A stretch of 28,888 nt of DNA from DATKZH01 sp964475955. GTDB taxonomy: Bacteria > Planctomycetota > Planctomycetia > Pirellulales > Thermoguttaceae. The stretch spans positions 1-28,888 of the forward strand of contig CAYYZY010000095.1 of assembly GCA_964475955.1 (NCBI GenBank), in the 5' to 3' direction. Positions 1 to 6,839 of the stretch are shown piece after piece. The notes beneath the pieces were generated by a model. That model was not told where the DNA came from. It ran no database searches and saw nothing but the letters and a program-made list of their open reading frames with translations. Within the stretch, counting starts at the first letter, position 1, and each line of letters begins with the position of its first letter. The position numbers and the translations under genes were made by a program.

Positions 1-120
1 CGGGAGATGGGAGTCGGGAGATCGGAGCCGGGAGGGGGGAGCCGGGAGGTGGGAGGTGGGAGCCGGGAGGTGGGAGGTGGGAGCCGGGAGGTGGGAGCCG
101 GGAGATGGGAGGCGGGAGTC
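1..120 (+). repeat. G-rich tandem repeat (GGGAG-type units)
   Basis: The first 120 bases are an irregular tandem array of short units such as GGGAGGT, GGGAGCC and GGGAGAT, nearly all starting with GGG and spaced 3-5 bases apart. The plus strand could therefore form G-quadruplexes (inference). The array lies downstream of the kinase gene's stop codon. A related G-rich/C-rich element lies on the other side of the kinase at 1607-1744. It is cut by the window edge, so its full length is unknown. Confidence 0.8.
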
Positions 121-173
121 AGGAGGCGGCAGATCGCCATCGTTGTGACCATCGTTCCCACGCTTCCCCCCAT

Positions 174-198
174 CGTTCCCACGCTTCGCGTGGGAACG
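174..198. repeat. Perfect 11-bp inverted repeat (hairpin)
   Basis: CGTTCCCACGC at 174-184 pairs with GCGTGGGAACG at 188-198 around a TTC loop. The minus strand reads GCGAAGC at the tip, the core of a DNA mini-hairpin known to be exceptionally stable. Partial copies of the left arm lie just upstream (CATCGTTCCCACGC at about 151-164), so this is a repeated element. Confidence 0.8.
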
Positions 199-283
199 CA
201 AGCCGTCGACGCTTCGCGTATCGGGGCGAACAGCCCCGAGGCCATTCCGGCCCTCCCGGGGACGCGAAGCGTCCGCCAACTGC

Positions 284-306
284 GTGACGACGCGAAGCGT
301 CGTCAC
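284..306. repeat. Perfect 10-bp inverted repeat with GAA loop
   Basis: GTGACGACGC at 284-293 pairs with GCGTCGTCAC at 297-306 around a GAA loop. The same ACGCGAAGCGT core occurs at 262-272 and, reversed, at 183-191 and 209-219. CGTCACGATG follows and is repeated at 321-330. No T-tract follows on either strand, so it does not look like a classical intrinsic terminator for the kinase transcript. Confidence 0.8.
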
Positions 307-377
307 GATGAGCGAAACATCGTCACGATGGGAAAGAAACGAGCGTGGCGAGCGTCGGCGAGGCGAGCGGTCGGGGG

Positions 378-1586
378 TCACGACTCGATGTCCCACTCGG
401 CCACGATCTCGGTGTTTTGGGCGAAGTCGATTTCGCCCTCCCAGTCGCCCAGGGTTTGGTGCTCGAGGCGCACGTGGTGCACGCGGCGGCGCACGTCGGG
501 GATCGTGCACGGCGTGAGGTAGGGCATTCCGTCGGGGTCGGTCTGGAGGACGCCGTCGAGGTAGATCGCGGCGTTGAACGGCCGGGTGATGAAGTTGACG
601 TCAACGCGCCCGGCGCCCACGATCGGCAGGCGGGGGATCCACCAGGGTCCGGCGGCCAAGAGCAGCGCGAGCGCGAGGCCGCCGACCAGCGCGGCCACGC
701 GCCGCCGCACGCGCCGTCGCCGCTTGGCGCGGGGGGGCTCCGCGCCGGTGAGGTGGGCGAGCATCTGGGCGGCGTCGGCGAACCGGTCGCGCGGGTCGGG
801 CTGGCACGCGCGGAGCACGATCCGGTTCAGCCGGTTGAGGATCGGGTTGTTGACGACTTCCGACGCCCGATCGCCCAGGCGCGGAAACCGATCGGCCGGC
901 AAGCCCGTGATCATCTCGTAGATCACCAGTCCGGCCGCGAAGACGTCGGCCCGGGTGTCCATGCGGCCGTCGGGCGGCATGTACTTCTGCGTGCCGACGC
1001 GGGAGCTTTGCATGTCGGCGGCGGTGACCAGTCCGAAGTCGGCCAGCTTCAGTTGGCCGCCGACGAACATGCAGTTGGCCGGCTTGACGTCGCGATGGAC
1101 CATGCCCGCCCGATGCAGGGCGTCGAGGCCGGCCAGGAGCCCCTGGGCGTAGGTGAAGCAGTCGCCGGGGGCCAGGGGTCCGCCGTCGAGCCGGCTGCGC
1201 AGGGTGGCGGGCTGATAGCCGGGATCGGAAGAGGCGGCGTTGCCGGAGAGGTCGTCGGCCGGGTCCATCACGTAGAAGAGGAACTCGGCCGTCTTGCCCA
1301 CGTGGTGGATGGTCATCAGGTGGGGGTGCTGAGTGCGCAGGCTCGCTTCGAGCCGGGCGATGGAGCTGATCTCGCGGCCCGCCGGATTGGCCGTGCCGCT
1401 CGGCTCCCGTGCAATGACCTTGACCGCGCGCAGCCCGCCGGTCGCCCGATTCGTGGCAAGCCACACCTCGCCGAACCCGCCGCGGCCGATGGGCCGGATG
1501 AGGTCGAAGTCGGGGACGCGCGGCGACTTGCCGTCGCTGGGCAGTGCGCTTTCCGGCGCGGTCGAGTCGGTGGCAAAACCGCACAC
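378..1586 (-). CDS. Membrane Ser/Thr protein kinase (Hanks type) with C-terminal PEGA domain
   Basis: Predicted to phosphorylate proteins in the cytoplasm and sense the envelope through an extracytoplasmic tail. Numbering from the GTG start: glycine-rich loop GRGGFGEVW at about 34-42, ATP-binding Lys in AVKV at about 56, catalytic HRDVKPAN with Asp at 166, DFG at 183, GTQKYMPPD activation segment at about 198. A basic stretch is followed by one membrane helix (about 297-320) and a PEGA-like beta domain (about 327-377, core AIYLDGV). I chose GTG 1586 because AGGAGG lies 10 bases upstream; TTG 1592 (4-base spacing) is possible. The frame stays open to ATG 1700, but that extension is translated repeat DNA with no kinase similarity. 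The gene follows an ECF sigma factor on the same strand, a common planctomycete pairing, so the kinase probably controls that sigma factor (inference). Confidence 0.9.
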   Translation of the reverse strand: MCGFATDSTAPESALPSDGKSPRVPDFDLIRPIGRGGFGEVWLATNRATGGLRAVKVIAREPSGTANPAGREISSIARLEASLRTQHPHLMTIHHVGKTAEFLFYVMDPADDLSGNAASSDPGYQPATLRSRLDGGPLAPGDCFTYAQGLLAGLDALHRAGMVHRDVKPANCMFVGGQLKLADFGLVTAADMQSSRVGTQKYMPPDGRMDTRADVFAAGLVIYEMITGLPADRFPRLGDRASEVVNNPILNRLNRIVLRACQPDPRDRFADAAQMLAHLTGAEPPRAKRRRRVRRRVAALVGGLALALLLAAGPWWIPRLPIVGAGRVDVNFITRPFNAAIYLDGVLQTDPDGMPYLTPCTIPDVRRRVHHVRLEHQTLGDWEGEIDFAQNTEIVAEWDIES

Positions 1587-1606
1587 GGCCAAAGGACCTC
1601 CTGATG

Positions 1607-1744
1607 TGCGTTGGAAGGGTGGCGAGTGACAAGTGGCAGGTGGCGAGTCCGGAGTTGGGAAGAAAGAGCCGGGAGTCACGCCCCTTGCTCCGTTCTCCAT
1701 GCCACTCCTGACTCACCACTCATCGCTCCCCACTCCCCACTCAC
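1607..1744. repeat. G-rich/C-rich imperfect inverted repeat between sigma factor and kinase
   Basis: The first half (about 1612-1678) is G-rich, with GGTGGCGAGT-like and GGGAGT-like units. The second half (about 1679-1744) is C-rich, with CTCCCCACTCCCCACTC and GACTCACCACTC. The halves are roughly complementary, so the transcript joining the sigma factor and kinase could fold into a long imperfect hairpin. The units resemble the array at 1-120. It lies inside the presumed operon and could attenuate kinase expression (inference). Confidence 0.65.
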
Positions 1745-2434
1745 CTACCGCGACTGCATGGTTCTGGCGATGCGGGCGGTCAGGGAACGCTCGATGCGTG
1801 CGCCGGGGCGCTGCTCGAGTGCGTGCTTGATTCGGTCGTCGAGCTGGCCGTCGTCGCGATACGTGCCGCCGAGGTCGCGCAGACGCCGCAGCACGTTCTT
1901 GCGGGCCTGGTAGACGGCGTTGGCGGTCAGGCCGGTCGTTTCGGCGACCTTGGCGGCCGGCAGCCCGTGTAGGGCGTAAAGCTCGAACGCTTGATAGGTG
2001 CGCGGATTCATCTCCCGCTGGACGATGTCTAACAGGACGACGAGCAGGGCTTCCTCGAAGGCGGCCTCCCAGACGGCGTCGGGCGGTTCGGCCCCATCGG
2101 CCGGCTCGGCGAAACCGGCGTAGGAGTCGCCGCCGCGACCTCGGATTCGCCCCGAGGGCCGGCGCCGGTGATCGGCCACCTTGTTCCGCACCAGGGTGCC
2201 CAGCCAATCGCGAAATCGGCCCCGCTGGGGATCGTACCGGTACACGTCGCGCCGCTCGAACACGGCCAGCATCACGTCCTGGACGATCTCCTCGGCCGTG
2301 TTGTCCGAACAGCGGTGTCGCCGGGCCCAGGCGTAGATCAGACGCCAGTAGCGCTGGAAGAAGTCGTCCCAGGCTAGGGAATCGGCCCCCTCCCGAAGGC
2401 GGTCGAGCAGGGTTGGCCGCGTTTCACTACTCAT
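1745..2434 (-). CDS. ECF-type RNA polymerase sigma factor
   Basis: A 229-residue sigma-70 family factor with only the ECF core. Region 2 lies at about 22-92 (SDNTAEEIVQDVMLAVF, then RGRFRDWLGTLVRNKVADHRRR, the -10 recognition part). Region 4 lies at about 132-190, with helix-turn-helix LPAAKVAETTGLTANAVYQARKNVLRRLR. The linker carries a glycine/proline-rich insert, and a tail of about 40 basic residues follows region 4. No anti-sigma factor is adjacent. The next gene on the strand is a membrane Ser/Thr kinase, matching the planctomycete ECF groups associated with kinases (established); phosphorylation as the switch is inference. ATG 2434 has no Shine-Dalgarno sequence and lies 6 bases after a TATCAT hexamer, suggesting a leaderless mRNA. 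Confidence 0.92.
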   Translation of the reverse strand: MSSETRPTLLDRLREGADSLAWDDFFQRYWRLIYAWARRHRCSDNTAEEIVQDVMLAVFERRDVYRYDPQRGRFRDWLGTLVRNKVADHRRRPSGRIRGRGGDSYAGFAEPADGAEPPDAVWEAAFEEALLVVLLDIVQREMNPRTYQAFELYALHGLPAAKVAETTGLTANAVYQARKNVLRRLRDLGGTYRDDGQLDDRIKHALEQRPGARIERSLTARIARTMQSR

Positions 2435-2440
2435 GATACC

Positions 2441-2446
2441 ATGATA
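2441..2446 (-). promoter_or_regulatory. Candidate -10 element for a leaderless sigma-factor transcript
   Basis: TATCAT (5 of 6 to the consensus) reads 2446 to 2441 on the minus strand. The following 6 bases GGTATC lead straight to ATG 2434, so transcription would start at or near the A of the start codon. GTATCATG occurs twice in tandem here (2447-2440 and 2439-2432), which could also be an operator. No good -35 match is present, as might be expected if an alternative sigma factor is used. Confidence 0.35.
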
Positions 2447-2702
2447 CTGTCGAAATCAGCAGTCCAGAAGGACTCGTGACAGATTTCCCGGTCGCCCGAC
2501 GAATCCTCGATGGAAGGCAGCCCCGATCGGCGATGGCCGCGTCGCGGGAAAGCCCAGTCAATCCGTAGCCGGCTCCCTCGGAACGGGGGTCGGCCGTGCC
2601 TTCGCAGGGGCGCTCGTACTGCACCGGTTCGGCCCGCGGCGAGCCGGTGGTCGATCTGGTCGACGGGCCGATCCGCCGGCCGCTTTTCAGGAGCCCGCGG
2701 CC

Positions 2703-3845
2703 ATGAGCAAGAGACTGCTTTGGGTGGCCGGGCTGCTGGCCGCCGTTGCGGCGGGTGGGGTGCTGGCGCAGCCGTCGAGGCGGTCGACGCCGAGGGTCCG
2801 TGCCTTCCCGCACCGGTCCACGTGGCTGTTCGTACAGACGCGGCCGCGGGGCGCGGCCGTCGAACTGGACGGCGAGCGGGTGGGCACCTCCGATGAGCTA
2901 CTGCTCGCCCCGCCCGGGCTCCACGCGCTCACCGTGTCGTTGGAAGGATACGGCACGGAGCGGCGGCCGGTGGAGATCGCCGAGGGGCGGATCACTCGGC
3001 TGGAACTGGACCTGCGGCGGTTGTCCGACGCCGGCTTCGTGGGGAGCGGTCCGCCCTCGATGCCGGTGGGGCCGCTGGTGGTCCACTCGCGTCCCCGCTA
3101 CAGCGTGCTCAAGCTGGCCTGGGGCACCGCCCCGCCGGCCGACGAGCCGCAGGCCGCCTTGGTCCTCGCGGGACACGAAGGGCAGGTCAACTGCGTCGAG
3201 TTCTCGCCCAACGGGCGTGTGCTGGCCTCGGCCGGCGCCGACGGCACGATCCGGCTGTGGACGCTCCCCCGCGGCAGTCCGCGCCACGTGCTGACCGTGC
3301 GCGAGTCGAGGTTCGGGGTCTACTCGGTGGCCTTCTCCCCGGACGGCAAGACCTTGGCCTCCTGCTCCGGAAACGTGGTGCGCCTGTGGAACGCGGAGAC
3401 GGGGAAGATGCTCATGGCCAGCAGTGAAGTGGAGCGGGCCGAATCCCTCGACTTCTCCGCCGACGGGGGAACCCTGATCGTGGCCACCGGCCAGGACAGC
3501 CTCGCGCTTTGCGACACCGATTCGCTCAAGGTGCAATCCGTGCGCGGGACGAATCTTCCCCCCACCGGCGCGGCCTTGGGCCACGACGCGTCGGTGCGGC
3601 GAATCACCTATTCGCCCGACGAGACGCTGTTGGCCTTCGCCGGCGGCTGGCACCCGCAGTCGCCCGGGCGCGTGGCGATCTGGGACACGCGCACGTCGCA
3701 ACTGGTTTCCTCGTTCGCGGTCCCGGGCGGACGGGTCCGGAGCGTCGCCTTCAGCCCCGACAACCGCCTGCTGGCCTACGCCGCCGGCAGCGAGGTCAAG
3801 CTCGTCGAAAGGGCCAAGCTCCCACGGCCCGCGGCCGCCCGGTGA
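2703..3845 (+). CDS. Secreted PEGA domain and WD40 repeat protein
   Basis: A 380-residue protein with an N-terminal signal peptide (about 1-23, hydrophobic core LLWVAGLLAAVAAGGVLA), so it probably acts in the periplasm or cell surface. A PEGA domain follows at about 41-104 (VQTRPRGAAVELDGERVGT, then PPGLHALTVSLEGY). Five WD40-type blades follow between about 154 and 370, marked by repeated V.FSP(N/D)G..LAS and IRLW/VRLW/VAIWD motifs. Five is fewer than the usual seven, so the propeller may be completed by divergent blades or by oligomerisation. ATG 2703 has AGGAG 9 bases upstream. It is divergent from the ECF sigma-kinase pair, whose kinase also ends in a PEGA domain, so the three may form one envelope-sensing unit (inference). 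Confidence 0.85.
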   Translation: MSKRLLWVAGLLAAVAAGGVLAQPSRRSTPRVRAFPHRSTWLFVQTRPRGAAVELDGERVGTSDELLLAPPGLHALTVSLEGYGTERRPVEIAEGRITRLELDLRRLSDAGFVGSGPPSMPVGPLVVHSRPRYSVLKLAWGTAPPADEPQAALVLAGHEGQVNCVEFSPNGRVLASAGADGTIRLWTLPRGSPRHVLTVRESRFGVYSVAFSPDGKTLASCSGNVVRLWNAETGKMLMASSEVERAESLDFSADGGTLIVATGQDSLALCDTDSLKVQSVRGTNLPPTGAALGHDASVRRITYSPDETLLAFAGGWHPQSPGRVAIWDTRTSQLVSSFAVPGGRVRSVAFSPDNRLLAYAAGSEVKLVERAKLPRPAAAR

Positions 3846-3875
3846 GGCGCGGCGAACGAGGCCGCCCCGCTTGCC

Positions 3876-4124
3876 TTACGGCGGATCGTACCCGCCGGGG
3901 TGGAAGGGGTTGCAGCGGACGATGCGGAGTATGCCGCGGAAGGCGCCGCGGATTGCCCCGTATTTGCGAACCGACTCGATGAAATAGACGCTGCACGTCG
4001 GCTCGAAACGGCACTGGCGCCCGATGAGCGGGCTGAGCGTCCACTGGTACACGCGGACCACGGCGATCAGCGTCCAGGCCGGAAGCCGGAAGAGCACGCC
4101 CGCGGTTCGGCCAAGCAAGCTCAT
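3876..4124 (-). CDS. yidD: Membrane protein insertion efficiency factor YidD
   Basis: An 82-residue protein of typical length. Family features: an N-terminal amphipathic/hydrophobic segment (PAWTLIAVVRVYQWTLSPLIG), the CRFEPTCSVYFIESVRKYG core with its two cysteines, and the C-terminal CNPFHPGGYDPP motif. YidD acts at the inner membrane and assists YidC-dependent insertion of membrane proteins (known of the family). It directly follows rnpA, as in many bacteria, but no yidC or rpmH is adjacent here. Its first codons (MSLLGR) are preceded by a near-identical 17-base copy encoding MSLLER, which links rnpA and yidD by overlapping ATGA signals. Confidence 0.93.
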   Translation of the reverse strand: MSLLGRTAGVLFRLPAWTLIAVVRVYQWTLSPLIGRQCRFEPTCSVYFIESVRKYGAIRGAFRGILRIVRCNPFHPGGYDPP

Positions 4125-4141
4125 CGTTCAAGCAGGCTCAT
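4121..4141 (-). other. Six-codon ORF (MSLLER) bridging rnpA and yidD
   Basis: ATG at 4141-4139 overlaps the rnpA stop (4140-4138) as ATGA. Six codons later its TGA (4123-4121) overlaps the yidD start (ATG 4124-4122), again as ATGA. The sequence is a 17-bp duplication of the yidD start: ATGAGCCTGCTTGAACG versus ATGAGCTTGCTTGGCCG, 14 of 17 identical. Read literally, a ribosome could terminate and restart twice. Whether the peptide is made is unknown. Confidence 0.5.
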
Positions 4142-4500
4142 CGGGGGCCCCGCTCCAGTTTCGCGGCCACGCGCGCGGCCAGGCGGGGCAGCGACCGCAT
4201 CAGTCTCGTTAGTTCCGGCTCGGCGCCCCGGCGCGGGATAACGACCAGGTCGACGTCGTCGGGCAACTCGCCCCGGCACTGCCGAAACGCCTCGCGGATG
4301 GTCCGCTTCCAGCGGTTGCGCACCACGGCCCCTCCCACCTTGCGCGAGACCGAGAGCCCGAGCCGGGGATGCCCGAGCCCGTTTCGGAAGCCGAAGACCA
4401 GCAGGACCGCGTCCGACGCGCTGGCGCGCCGCCGGTACGCCCGGTCGAAATCGGCACTGCGGCGAATACGGTATTTGCGCAGCAACCGCTGGCTCGGCAT
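4138..4500 (-). CDS. rnpA: Ribonuclease P protein component
   Basis: A 120-residue basic protein of normal length. It carries the family signature RNRWKRTIREAFR at about 61-73 (the RNR motif that contacts RNase P RNA), preceded by PRLGLSVSRKVGGAVV. It binds the catalytic RNA and helps 5' maturation of tRNAs in the cytoplasm (known of the family). The start ATG 4500 lies 4 bases after the stop codon of the upstream dnaJ-like gene, suggesting co-transcription and translational coupling. Its usual upstream partner rpmH is absent and replaced by a co-chaperone gene. Downstream, the stop codon overlaps the MSLLER mini-ORF leading to yidD. Confidence 0.95.
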   Translation of the reverse strand: MPSQRLLRKYRIRRSADFDRAYRRRASASDAVLLVFGFRNGLGHPRLGLSVSRKVGGAVVRNRWKRTIREAFRQCRGELPDDVDLVVIPRRGAEPELTRLMRSLPRLAARVAAKLERGPR

Positions 4501-4504
4501 GGCG

Positions 4505-5482
4505 CTACCACCGCAGGTTCGCGCGGGGATCGTGCGAGTAGCGTTCGCCGAGCTGGCGGATCATCTCGCGCGCCGGCTCGTCGACGGCGTCGGGGAGCAC
4601 GATCTGGACCTCGGCGAAGAGGTCGCCCGCCGGGCCGCTCGCCGGCGCCACGCCGTGTCCCTTGATCCGCAGCTTGGCCCCGCTGGAGGTCTTGGGCGGG
4701 ACGCGCACGGAGACCGTGCCGCGGGGCGTGGGCACGTCGACCTTGGCGCCCAAGAACGCCTCGGAGAGCGTGACCGGCACCTTCACGTGCAGGTGGTTGC
4801 CGCGCCGCTGGAAATGCGGGTGCGCGGCGACGTGGACCGTGAGCAGAAGGTCTCCCGGCGGCCCGCCCCGCGGGGAAGGCTGGCCTTGGCCGCGGAGTCG
4901 GATCTTCTTGCCGTCCTCGATCCCCGGCGGGATCTTCACCGTGAGCGAGCCCCCTTTTGGGCCGGGGCGCTGCACGTCGATCTGCACTTCTCCGCCGGCG
5001 ACCGCGGTGACGAAGGGGACCTCCACCTCCGCGTGGAGGTCGGCCCCGCGTCGGCTTGCGGCCGATCGGCGTCGGCCCGGCCCGGCCCCGCCCCCAAATT
5101 GGCCGAAGATGCCGCCCAGGTCGGCATCCGCCTCGCCCCCGAACCGATCGCCGAAGAACTGGCCGAAGTCGAGGTCTTCGAAGCTGAAGTTGAATCCCTG
5201 GCCGGCATGCCAGGTGGGGCCGCCGCGCGGGCCGCCGGCCCCGGCCGTCTCGAAGGAGCTGCCGTAGCGGTCGTACATCTCCCGCTTCTGCGGGTCGCGG
5301 AGCACGTCGTAGGCCGCCTGCACCTGTTGGAACTTCTTCTTGGCGGTCTTGTCGTCCGGATTCACGTCGGGGTGGTACTTGCGGGCCAACTTGCGGTAGG
5401 CCTTGTCGATCTCCTCTTGGGAGGCATTGCGGGAGACTTCCAGGGTCTTGTAGTAGTCCTCAGCCATCTTCTTGCCGACCAT
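4505..5482 (-). CDS. cbpA: DnaJ-class co-chaperone (CbpA-like, no zinc finger)
   Basis: A 325-residue Hsp40. The J domain spans about 8-72 (DYYKTLEVSRNASQEEI) with the DnaK-stimulating HPD motif at 37-39. A glycine/phenylalanine-rich linker follows (about 75-145, including NFSFEDLDFGQFFGDRFGG), then two C-terminal substrate-binding beta domains (about 146-310; VKIPPGIEDGKKIRLRGQG). The four CxxCxGxG zinc repeats are absent, which separates it from true DnaJ. ATG 5482 has GAAGG 8 bases upstream and was chosen; ATG 5467, giving MAEDYY, is the alternative. It heads a tight cluster with rnpA and yidD, so chaperoning, RNA processing and membrane insertion genes may be co-expressed. The symbol reflects domain layout only. 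Confidence 0.9.
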   Translation of the reverse strand: MVGKKMAEDYYKTLEVSRNASQEEIDKAYRKLARKYHPDVNPDDKTAKKKFQQVQAAYDVLRDPQKREMYDRYGSSFETAGAGGPRGGPTWHAGQGFNFSFEDLDFGQFFGDRFGGEADADLGGIFGQFGGGAGPGRRRSAASRRGADLHAEVEVPFVTAVAGGEVQIDVQRPGPKGGSLTVKIPPGIEDGKKIRLRGQGQPSPRGGPPGDLLLTVHVAAHPHFQRRGNHLHVKVPVTLSEAFLGAKVDVPTPRGTVSVRVPPKTSSGAKLRIKGHGVAPASGPAGDLFAEVQIVLPDAVDEPAREMIRQLGERYSHDPRANLRW

Positions 5483-5525
5483 TGTTCGAGCCTTCGCGAC
5501 CGTCCCGCGGAATCCGTATCCCTAC

Positions 5526-5555
5526 ATTGTAGGGCCTGTGCCAAGGAGGGTTCAA
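5526..5555 (-). promoter_or_regulatory. Candidate sigma-70-like promoter for cbpA-rnpA-yidD
   Basis: On the minus strand TTGAAC (5555-5550), an 18-base spacer and TACAAT (5531-5526) precede ATG 5482 with a predicted leader of about 37 bases. The -10 lies inside the 11-bp palindrome CTACATTGTAG (5522-5532), which could be an operator (inference). Confidence 0.45.
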
Positions 5556-5589
5556 GCGGGATCGGCAGGCCGGACCGCCCGTGGCCGCG

Positions 5590-5618
5590 TTGCACGAAAT
5601 GGCCGTTCCCGGTATAAG
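5590..5618 (+). promoter_or_regulatory. Candidate sigma-70-like promoter for the pyruvyl transferase family gene
   Basis: TTGCAC at 5590-5595, exactly 17 bases of spacer, then TATAAG at 5613-5618. Transcription would begin near 5625, before ATG 5662. This supports the internal start codon over the upstream in-frame GTG at 5581. Confidence 0.5.
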
Positions 5619-5661
5619 TCGGCGTTCTCGGACTCTGACGGACCGCTGGAGGAAGTCGTCG

Positions 5662-6390
5662 ATGGGATTGCTCCCGCCGGAAGCCTTCGCGCACGTGTTC
5701 GAGCCGCTTCGGGGCAAGCGGATCGGATTCGTGCGCCCTCGGGGCAACGTGGGCGACGCGCTGATCGAGTGGGCCACGTTCCAGTTGTTCGACGCGTTCG
5801 GCATCGACTGGCAGTTCCAGCACCCCAACGGCCCGGTCGAGGTCGACGAGCTGGTCTTCGGCGGGGGCGGCAACATGGGCCGGCTCTACGAGCAGAACTG
5901 GCAACTGCGGGGCCGCTGCCTCGAGTGGGGGCGCCCCATGACCATCCTGCCGCAGTCGTTCACCTCGCCGGAAGGACGCCGGTACACGCGCGTCTACGTC
6001 CGCGAGCGCGGCAGCCTGAAACTCGCCCCCGACGGTGTGCTCGCCCCCGACCTGGCCCTGGCGTTGGACTACGCGACCCGCGTCGCACCGCGGCGCCGGT
6101 TGGGCCTCTTCCTCCGAAAAGACGGCGAGCGGGCCCTTGCCAAGCGATGGCTCTGCCGCGATCCCGTCAAGCGCTGCCGGACCCCCCAGCAGTACCTCGA
6201 CCTGGCCGCCCGGTACGAGCACGTCGTCACCGACCGGCTGCACTGCGCCATCAGCGGGCTGATCGTCGGCCGCCGGGTCACGCTCCTTCCCAACGCGTAT
6301 CACAAAAACGCGAGCATGCACGAGACCTGGCTGGCCGACCTGGGATGCCGGTTCGCGCCCAGCGTCGCGGCGGCGTTGGCGGCGGGCTGA
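5662..6390 (+). CDS. Polysaccharide pyruvyl transferase family protein (PssK/ExoV-like)
   Basis: A 242-residue protein. Family marks: an N-terminal nucleotide-fold start RIGFVRPRGNVGDALIEWAT (about 20-39), the glycine-rich VFGGGGNMG (65-73), and the C-terminal VVTDRLHCAISGLIVGRRVTLLP (about 188-210) with the conserved His of DRLH. Members transfer pyruvate ketals, or act in related steps, during exopolysaccharide synthesis in the cytoplasm. It is shorter than most family members (around 300 or more), mainly in the middle, so the exact activity is uncertain. ATG 5662 has GGAGG 9 bases upstream and a promoter just before it. The frame opens earlier (GTG 5581), but that codon overlaps the promoter region. 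The last 91 bases overlap the end of the convergent toxin frame. Confidence 0.8.
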   Translation: MGLLPPEAFAHVFEPLRGKRIGFVRPRGNVGDALIEWATFQLFDAFGIDWQFQHPNGPVEVDELVFGGGGNMGRLYEQNWQLRGRCLEWGRPMTILPQSFTSPEGRRYTRVYVRERGSLKLAPDGVLAPDLALALDYATRVAPRRRLGLFLRKDGERALAKRWLCRDPVKRCRTPQQYLDLAARYEHVVTDRLHCAISGLIVGRRVTLLPNAYHKNASMHETWLADLGCRFAPSVAAALAAG

Positions 6391-6839
6391 CCGAACGTGC
6401 CGGCGCGATTCGCTGGACCGAGAGTCTGCCGGATAGGCTGGCGTTTCGCGGCCCTGGGACCACTGCCTATCGCGTGGGTGAAGATATCAAGTGACTGTCG
6501 ACTATTCGCCAGAGGCCCCTCTTCAATCTGGCTTCGTGTAAGCCAGCGGCGCTGAGCGCGACGGATACGTAGGACGCGAACGGTATCGGCGTCGATCGTG
6601 AAGATGACGCGAAAAACGTTGGCGCGCTTGCCGAAGTGCAATTCGCGGAGCTCGATATCGACCTTGCCGTTTTCCCTGGCCAGCGGGCAGCGCTGAGGAT
6701 GGAGGCTGAGGGTCTGAAGCGCGGCATGGAAGCGTTGCAGCCACCGGGCGGCGGTCTCCGGCGCGTGCTGGACCGCCCACGCGCTCGCTTCGTCGAGGTC
6801 CTCGGCAGCCAGCCGTTGGAGCACGACGTGGTATCTCAT
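6300..6839 (-). CDS. ParE/RelE-family toxin with abnormal C-terminal extension
   Basis: The first 100 or so of 179 residues match the ParE/RelE fold: helices at about 10-45 (AAEDLDEASAWAVQHAPETAARWLQRFHAAL), then strands ending in FRVIFTIDADTVRVLRIRRAQRRWLT (about 76-101). Such toxins inhibit gyrase (ParE) or cleave mRNA (RelE). Members normally stop soon after this motif, but here the frame runs about 75 more residues without similarity and into the 3' end of the convergent gene, as if the stop codon was lost or a frameshift occurred. ATG 6839 overlaps the antitoxin stop by ATGA, the usual translational coupling for such pairs. The true end of the active protein may be near 6530. Confidence 0.8.
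   Translation of the reverse strand: MRYHVVLQRLAAEDLDEASAWAVQHAPETAARWLQRFHAALQTLSLHPQRCPLARENGKVDIELRELHFGKRANVFRVIFTIDADTVRVLRIRRAQRRWLTRSQIEEGPLANSRQSLDIFTHAIGSGPRAAKRQPIRQTLGPANRAGTFGQPAANAAATLGANRHPRSASQVSCMLAFL

Noticed and set aside
284..306. Hairpin as terminator of the sigma-kinase operon
   Set aside because: No T-tract follows on the minus strand, and the same core recurs nearby as a repeat family.
4298..5617. 439-codon plus-strand frame across rnpA and cbpA
   Set aside because: Antisense shadow of two clear minus-strand genes.
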